DNA of 64,000 bases from positions 2,760,066 through 2,824,065 of the forward strand of contig NZ_AP027365.1 in the NCBI RefSeq assembly GCF_030295995.1. The letters run 5' to 3'. Below the pieces are notes generated by a model. That model had not been told where the DNA came from and did not search any database. It saw only the letters and a list, made by a program, of their open reading frames with translations. Numbering within the stretch: the first letter of the stretch is position 1; each line of letters starts with the position of its first letter. Below, in pieces: positions 59,587 to 64,000 of the stretch. The DNA is from Thalassotalea hakodatensis. GTDB lineage: Bacteria; Pseudomonadota; Gammaproteobacteria; Enterobacterales; Alteromonadaceae. A program made the position numbers and the translations under genes.

Positions 59587-60328
59587 TTTTATCTACAGTA
59601 TTCACAAAGTCTAGGTAAACACTTTCAATCGCAGGATCTAAATGATTTGGCTGACACACACTTTTTCGATAGCGATATTCAAAAAGTTGCTGCCAAAGCG
59701 ACAAGTGTTCCGCCGCTTTATACTCCCCTGCTTCAGATAATAATAAACTGGCAACCTCTGCCGTTGATAATTGAAACCCCTGCTCTGCTTTACGAAGGCT
59801 GTATGTGGATACATAGCCACTAGCACTTAACACATCTAATGATAATGACAACACGGGTAATGTTGAAAGATAAGGACTTTTTCTAAACATTTTTTTAGCT
59901 TCACGCCAGCTGCCATCAAGTAAAATAAATAACGGTTTCTTGTTAGATTTCTTTTCAGGTAAGTGGTGATACACTTTCCTATCATCGGTTGCATATTGAT
60001 GTGGGAAAATGACAAAAGGTTGGTAATCAGAATGATTAATAAGATTGATTAGCTCTTCACTTACTTCGGTTCTACGCCATTGAAAAGCATAGCTGTCAGT
60101 AATGACATCTGCTATTAAGCGACCAGTATTACTTGGCTTTAATACTTCACAATCATGCATCAAAAGTAAAAAGCCACAATGAGTTTGTTTTTTTTGCCGA
60201 AGCAGACAAATACAATGCTTTTGGGCTAGTTGACATAACTCACAACGCGTAACACCTTTACCTCTCGCATTAAAAGGCTTAGTAGATTGCGATTTTCGTT
60301 GAAAATATAACTGTTGTACTGCGTGCAT
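59570..60328 (-). CDS. DTW-domain tRNA-uridine aminocarboxypropyltransferase (TapT-like)
   Basis: The 252-residue protein has N-terminal Cys motifs CELCQLAQKHCICL that would bind zinc and the DTW-domain motif LLDGSWREAKKM (here DGSW in place of DTW). TapT adds a 3-amino-3-carboxypropyl group to U47 of tRNAs using S-adenosylmethionine. Members with DGSW or DGTW variants are common. It is alone on the minus strand. Confidence 0.85.
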   Translation of the reverse strand: MHAVQQLYFQRKSQSTKPFNARGKGVTRCELCQLAQKHCICLLRQKKQTHCGFLLLMHDCEVLKPSNTGRLIADVITDSYAFQWRRTEVSEELINLINHSDYQPFVIFPHQYATDDRKVYHHLPEKKSNKKPLFILLDGSWREAKKMFRKSPYLSTLPVLSLSLDVLSASGYVSTYSLRKAEQGFQLSTAEVASLLLSEAGEYKAAEHLSLWQQLFEYRYRKSVCQPNHLDPAIESVYLDFVNTVDKNKAPK

Positions 60329-60375
60329 GATATTGTCTTAAGAACAAAGAGACGCGTATTTTACGGGTTTATTCA

Positions 60376-60404
60376 GAAAAGAAAAAGGCATGTAAACATG
60401 CCTT
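60376..60404 (-). terminator. Terminator of the second YggN-like gene
   Basis: On the minus strand AAGGCATGT-TT-ACATGCCTT is followed by TTTCTTTTC, 22 bases beyond the stop. Confidence 0.9.
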
Positions 60405-60426
60405 ACTATTATTGGCTTTGAAGTAG

Positions 60427-61221
60427 CTATGCTTTTTTACGATCGCTACTTTGTACTGTAATAACATCTAATTGAGGCATTTCATCAACTAGACTTTTTA
60501 ATTGCTCTTCCAAGCGATCAATGCTTTCCACAGATTTGCACAATCCTTCAGCTTTTTGCTCTATTACCTCAGCTCTAGATTCCATTTCATACTCTACCTG
60601 CTCACCAAATTTCTCCATTTTTTCTTCAAAGGCATCCATATTACCACCAGCAAGCAATAGCTCTTGACCAACGGCTATGAGCAAGGTTCCCATTGAGTTT
60701 TGTACTGTCTCTTCAACAATATTTTCAATTTTTTGCTCGAAGTCTTCCCCTAAAAAGTCAGCGTCTAAACTACCATGCTCATCAATAGCAAACTGGTTAA
60801 CATCAAAATTGTTTTCTACATCGACTTTTAGTGTGTTTAACTGCTGAGATAAATCAGCGCCAATTTTGTTACCTGCTCCTAGCAGTTCATCAAACGCTAA
60901 GTTTACCCCCTCAGATGCTAACTCTATTGCATCAATAGCAATACTTTTAACCTCTGGTACTAACCCCCTAATTTCACGAGAATATTGTGTAACAACTGCT
61001 TGTTGTTTTGCAGTTAAGCCAATTGTTTTATCGTTAATGACTAACTGTTGGTCATTGATAAGCTGGTAAAGCGTATTACCCTTCTTACTAAAACTGATCA
61101 CGTCATTTTGAATACTTAACCCTGAATTTAAATCAATATCGCATGTATCTGTTGAGAAATGTGTGTCATGTGCCATTGCACTGGTCGATAATAATACTGC
61201 ACCTGCAATCAATGTTTTCAT
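60427..61221 (-). CDS. YggN-like (DUF2884) secreted protein, copy 2
   Basis: The 264-residue protein has a signal peptide (MKTLIAGAVLLSTSAMA) and the DUF2884 features CDIDLNSGLSIQNDVISF, LTAKQQAVVTQYSREIRG and AEGLCKSVESIDRLEEQL. It is a distant paralogue of the gene at 20111-20908, with the same order of strand, helix and C-terminal Cys. I chose ATG 61221, with AAGGA six bases upstream; a start 6 codons upstream is possible. Probably periplasmic; function unknown. Confidence 0.85.
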   Translation of the reverse strand: MKTLIAGAVLLSTSAMAHDTHFSTDTCDIDLNSGLSIQNDVISFSKKGNTLYQLINDQQLVINDKTIGLTAKQQAVVTQYSREIRGLVPEVKSIAIDAIELASEGVNLAFDELLGAGNKIGADLSQQLNTLKVDVENNFDVNQFAIDEHGSLDADFLGEDFEQKIENIVEETVQNSMGTLLIAVGQELLLAGGNMDAFEEKMEKFGEQVEYEMESRAEVIEQKAEGLCKSVESIDRLEEQLKSLVDEMPQLDVITVQSSDRKKA

Positions 61222-61518
61222 CTTGTTATCCTTTATCATTCACGTTATTACTCCTTAAACAATACAAATGAAGTGCCAACTTTTATCTGTTTGATAATAC
61301 AAGGGTTTATTATTATTTCTTTTAATGATACATATTTAGAAGCAGCATACTTAGGTCAAGTAGCTATTTTTTAGTTTATTTAACCAATTAAATCTAAAAA
61401 TACTCTAATTATCTTCACGTTAGTCAATTAATCCAAAAATTTAAGTTCATAAGGGTAATAAAAGTGTTCATTTGCCGACTATAAATAATGCCACAAATAC
61501 ACTTTAAGGTTGCATGCA

Positions 61519-62175
61519 ATGAAAAAACACATTAATAACTTTTGGAACAGCAATAAACTATTTGTACTATTTATTTTTTTGATGCTAGTGTTTCGAAGTG
61601 CGGTTGCTGACTGGAATGATGTGCCAACAGGTTCAATGAAACCAACAATCGTTGAGGGGGATCGCATTTTTATTAATAAGCTTGCTTATGATATTCAGCT
61701 ACCTTTTGTTCAATACTCACTTTTTAAGCTAAGTGATCCTCAAGTAAATGACATCATTATTTTTGAATCAAAAGCCGCTCAGAAACGTCTAGTAAAACGC
61801 GTGATAGGCGCTCCAGGTGATACCGTTGAATTAATTAATAATCGCTTATTCATTAACAATAAGGCCATAAAATACCAGCAACACGGTCAGACGGAAAATA
61901 CTGGTTTTTATGTATTTAATGAAAAGTTAGCGAATAATTCTCATAAAATTAAAGTGACTGAACAAAATAATAATTACGGAAACTTTCCAGCTGTTGTTGT
62001 ACCAAACGATCATTACTTAGTACTTGGTGATAATAGGAACAATAGTGCCGACTCAAGAGTAATAGGGTTTGTACCGAGAAGTGAAATTATTGGTCGCACA
62101 AAACGAGTCGCATTTTCTCTAGATTATGATAATTACTACTTACCCCGTTTAGAGCGATTTTTGAAAGAAATTTAA
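61519..62175 (+). CDS. lepB: Signal peptidase I (LepB family), short form
   Basis: The 218-residue protein has one membrane helix (about residues 14-30), the catalytic Ser39 in VPTGSMKPTI, the general-base Lys93 in LVKRVIGAPGD, and VLGDNRNNSADSRVIGFV near the end. At 218 residues it is shorter than E. coli LepB (324), with one helix rather than two, so it is likely an extra signal peptidase rather than the housekeeping copy. ATG 61519 is the first in-frame ATG, after AAGG; a TTG three codons upstream is possible. Confidence 0.9.
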   Translation: MKKHINNFWNSNKLFVLFIFLMLVFRSAVADWNDVPTGSMKPTIVEGDRIFINKLAYDIQLPFVQYSLFKLSDPQVNDIIIFESKAAQKRLVKRVIGAPGDTVELINNRLFINNKAIKYQQHGQTENTGFYVFNEKLANNSHKIKVTEQNNNYGNFPAVVVPNDHYLVLGDNRNNSADSRVIGFVPRSEIIGRTKRVAFSLDYDNYYLPRLERFLKEI

Positions 62176-62241
62176 CATGGGTGCGATCTAAAAAGGCTTT
62201 TATGCCATTGACATTAGATCGCGTTTATTCGATTAAGTAGG

Positions 62242-62598
62242 TTAGGTTAAATTTAATTCCTGAACTTTTTCATGAGCAACATCAGGTGAAGTAACAATCG
62301 GTTTTTGATGAAGCTTCGATTTCAACAAACCCTTTCTGTGTTTTAGTGCAGCATCAAGCTTCTTCACAGAATTTGCTATTGCAGGATACATCACCTCTTC
62401 TTTAGCGGAAGCAACAACTGGTGCCCCTTCATAATTGGTGGTCAATTCTACATGGTGTTTACCATGCGCTTTTGTAATAATAACCTCTAGCGATATTAAT
62501 GTAGGAAAATGGTTAGCAATCTTTTCAAGTTTTTCTTCGATATGTGATTTTACAGAATCAGTAACGTCAACGTGATGACCAGAAACGTTTATTTTCAT
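62242..62598 (-). CDS. hpf: Ribosome hibernation-promoting factor (HPF/YfiA family)
   Basis: The 118-residue protein starts MKINVSGHHVDVTDSVKSHIEEKLEKI and has the HPF/RaiA core (HHVELTTNYEGAPVVASAKEEVMYPAIANSVKKLDAALKHRKGLLKSK). It binds the 30S decoding centre and promotes or stabilises inactive ribosomes in stationary phase. The length and C-terminal tail fall between short HPF and YfiA, so I cannot tell the two apart. It lies alone between lepB and a GNAT gene. Confidence 0.9.
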   Translation of the reverse strand: MKINVSGHHVDVTDSVKSHIEEKLEKIANHFPTLISLEVIITKAHGKHHVELTTNYEGAPVVASAKEEVMYPAIANSVKKLDAALKHRKGLLKSKLHQKPIVTSPDVAHEKVQELNLT

Positions 62599-62735
62599 AG
62601 CTTTTCCTTTTTTTAATTACCTATTATAAGACTGGGGTAAAAAAGCTAAAACGCAAGTAATAATCGCGAATAAATCATGTAAAAAACCCAAGTGCATATT
62701 ATTGATACATATTTAGTATGATAATTATTCTCACC

Positions 62736-63245
62736 TTAAATTTTACGCTCAAATAATAATACCTTTTCATCTTGTTCTGGTAACGCAATCAATTTTATTT
62801 GCATAAACTTTAGCTTCGCTAATAAAGCAATTGAGCGACTATTCTTTGGATGACATATTGCTTGAATAGTACTAAGTTTAGCGCTCTTTTCGATAGAAGA
62901 AATCACACTTTCAGCCGCTTCATAAGCCAACCCCTTTCCATGAAACTCCTTTAACAATGCGTACCCTATCTCTGGATGTTTTATACCATCACGCTTTATC
63001 AAACCACATAGCCCTATTGCCCTATTTGAACTTTTTTGCACCACACAAAGTAAACAAAAGCCATATTGTGATAGCTGTGTTAGTGGCCCAGTATCAATGT
63101 AATGTTTCGCACTTTGTAAATCACGAACCGCTTTATCGCCAATATTTTTTAAAAATGCTGGCTCATTAAGTAATGCCAAGATCATATTGGCATCTTGATG
63201 CGTTAATAAACGCAAGGTTAACCGTTTTGTTTCGATGGTTATCAA
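62736..63245 (-). CDS. GNAT acetyltransferase, RimJ/RimL-like
   Basis: The 169-residue protein starts MITIETKRLTLRLLTHQDANMILALLNEPAFL and has EIGYALLKEFHGKGLAYEAAESVI, the RimJ/RimL-type GNAT pattern (RTRLxLR near the start, GYxLxxxxxGxG in the core). These enzymes acetylate ribosomal protein N-termini or other amines. No specific substrate can be assigned. It is alone on the minus strand. Confidence 0.85.
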   Translation of the reverse strand: MITIETKRLTLRLLTHQDANMILALLNEPAFLKNIGDKAVRDLQSAKHYIDTGPLTQLSQYGFCLLCVVQKSSNRAIGLCGLIKRDGIKHPEIGYALLKEFHGKGLAYEAAESVISSIEKSAKLSTIQAICHPKNSRSIALLAKLKFMQIKLIALPEQDEKVLLFERKI

Positions 63246-63399
63246 AATATCCCCTCATTCATTCGATGACTTTATACTTATGAAAATTTCACTACTTTTT
63301 AGTTTATTTCACCAATAATTAAAAATCAATGTCGTTTTCAAATGACGAGAAAACATAAAAAAACTTATAAACAACTGTTTTTAATTAACTTTTTAACAT

Positions 63400-63415
63400 T
63401 GGCACTTTCACTGCA
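63400..63415 (+). promoter_or_regulatory. Predicted sigma-54 promoter of the DUF3718 gene
   Basis: TGGCAC and TGCA place GG and GC exactly 10 bases apart (63401-63402 and 63413-63414), and an extra T precedes the element as in the consensus. The GC is 36 bases upstream of the ATG, giving a short leader. An inverted repeat GTTTTC/GAAAAC at 63334-63354 lies at a distance typical of an activator site. Confidence 0.7.
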
Positions 63416-63450
63416 ATAGGTTTACTGAATCATGAAACAGGAGAGTTAGA

Positions 63451-63795
63451 ATGAAATTAATCACAACAGCAATCACCGTAGCAGCACTTGCAATCGCATT
63501 TAACAGTAGCGCAAATAGTACAGCATTAACCTCTGCAACATTAGTATCTGCAAACGATAGCGTTACAACTACGTTATGTATGTCTGCAGCAAAAGGCAGT
63601 CGAGTAGCTTTATTAACATCGATAAAACAGTCAGGCTATTCACGTCAATATATTAACAATAATTTACACTGTAACGATTTACCCGTTAGTGACTTTGTTG
63701 CAAAGTATGGAAAATCACCTGAAAAAATTCAACGAATGTTAGACCCTAAGTACCGTCAAGGGCAAGTGACAATTAAGGATGTAACCGCTCCTTAG
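63451..63795 (+). CDS. DUF3718 secreted protein
   Basis: The 114-residue protein has a signal peptide (MKLITTAITVAALAIAFNSSANS) and the DUF3718 pattern: LCMSAAKGSRVALLTSIKQSGYS, a second Cys in LHCNDLPVSDFVAKYG and a Lys-rich C-terminus. The two Cys residues probably pair in the periplasm. GGAG lies nine bases before the ATG. Family function is unknown. The gene is flanked by a sigma-54-like promoter and a terminator, so it forms its own unit. Confidence 0.85.
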   Translation: MKLITTAITVAALAIAFNSSANSTALTSATLVSANDSVTTTLCMSAAKGSRVALLTSIKQSGYSRQYINNNLHCNDLPVSDFVAKYGKSPEKIQRMLDPKYRQGQVTIKDVTAP

Positions 63796-63822
63796 TCATC
63801 TAACCTATTTGTATATTCCCTT

Positions 63823-63848
63823 AGCACCATTTATTGGTGCTTTTTTTT
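63823..63848 (+). terminator. Terminator of the DUF3718 gene
   Basis: AGCACCA / TGGTGCT with a 5-base loop is followed by a run of eight T. Confidence 0.95.
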
Positions 63849-63921
63849 GTAATTTTATTTTTTAGACATAGATTTTTAGTTATAATTCTGCAGCCTAAAC
63901 GTTTATTTTTTTTGAGTTTTC

Positions 63922-64000
63922 ATGTTTGACGATATTCGCCCCTACAACGATAGTGAAGTTAAAAGCGTAGTACATTCTTTAATTGCAGAACAAGAGTTTA
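63922..64000 (+). CDS. Start of a probable lysophospholipid (1-acylglycerol-3-phosphate-like) acyltransferase
   Basis: The frame from ATG 63922 runs off the right edge and gives 26 residues beginning MFDDIRPYNDSEVKSVVHSL. This opening matches my memory of a family of gammaproteobacterial acyltransferases that start MFDDIRPYNDSEVP. The catalytic HX4D motif lies beyond the window, so the call rests on the N-terminus alone. Confidence 0.55.
   Translation, partial: MFDDIRPYNDSEVKSVVHSLIAEQEF

Noticed and set aside
62183-62222. Possible terminator after lepB (GCGATCTAA / TTAGATCGC)
   Set aside because: The loop of 22 bases is long and no proper T-run follows, so I do not list it as a terminator.
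62719-62733. Fur-box-like sequence TGATAATTATTCTCA
   Set aside because: It matches the 7-1-7 consensus at 14 of 15 positions, but it lies about 120 bases from hpf, which is not an iron gene, in AT-rich sequence where chance matches are likely.

Overview
The window looks like an ordinary stretch of the main chromosome of a marine gammaproteobacterium, most likely Alteromonadales and probably Colwelliaceae (Colwellia or Thalassotalea type). This is inferred from low GC, from gene orders shared with E. coli (rpsT / ribF-ileS-lspA-fkpB-ispH and bamD / rluD-pgeF-clpB), from a pilVWXY1E minor-pilin operon, from PEP-CTERM and DUF3718 genes, and from short inverted-repeat elements. I see no prophage, CRISPR array, plasmid origin or intact insertion sequence.

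Layout. 1-14 kb holds accessory metabolic genes: an alpha/beta-hydrolase-like fragment, a PepSY protein, acetyltransferases, a ZIP transporter, nudC behind an HxlR regulator with its own palindromic operator, a secreted hydrolase, a Crp/Fnr regulator followed by two nitroreductases, an RraB-like protein, a pseudouridine synthase, dapA, and a DUF4199 gene beside a membrane-anchored LuxR-type regulator. 14-22.3 kb holds fumC, a DUF4097 protein, cinA, an operon of an orphan small protein with FapA and YggN-like proteins, a HIT protein and ylqF. 22.3-29.3 kb holds a 312-bp MITE-like element and a minus-strand rRNA operon (16S, tRNA-Ala, 23S, 5S) followed by a degenerate second 5S copy and driven by two tandem promoters. 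29.3-38 kb holds pssA, a DUF4124 gene, clpB with a heat-shock promoter, pgeF, rluD, bamD, glnB and nadE. 37.5-45.2 kb is a type IV pilus minor-pilin locus, with two FimT/GspH genes facing the pilV-pilW-pilX-pilY1-pilE operon. 45.5-53.6 kb is the conserved ispH-fkpB-lspA-ileS-ribF-murJ block and rpsT. 53.8-64 kb holds an M49 peptidase-like lipoprotein, a PrsT-like TPR protein divergent from a PEP-CTERM protein, a DTW-domain tRNA-modification enzyme, a second YggN-like protein, a signal peptidase I, hpf, an acetyltransferase, a DUF3718 protein and the start of a probable acyltransferase gene.

The most interesting points are regulatory or structural. There is a perfect 2 x 28 bp inverted repeat just upstream of an iodotyrosine-deiodinase-like nitroreductase. 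Two good sigma-54 promoter matches lie upstream of the PEP-CTERM gene and the DUF3718 gene. The DUF4199 and membrane-LuxR genes share an N-terminal motif. The FapA operon begins with an unrecognised 108-residue protein. The 5S end of the rRNA operon carries a tandem 192-bp duplication. Two families of short inverted-repeat elements are present. I did not find an obvious large undescribed system; the candidates above are hypotheses of modest size.
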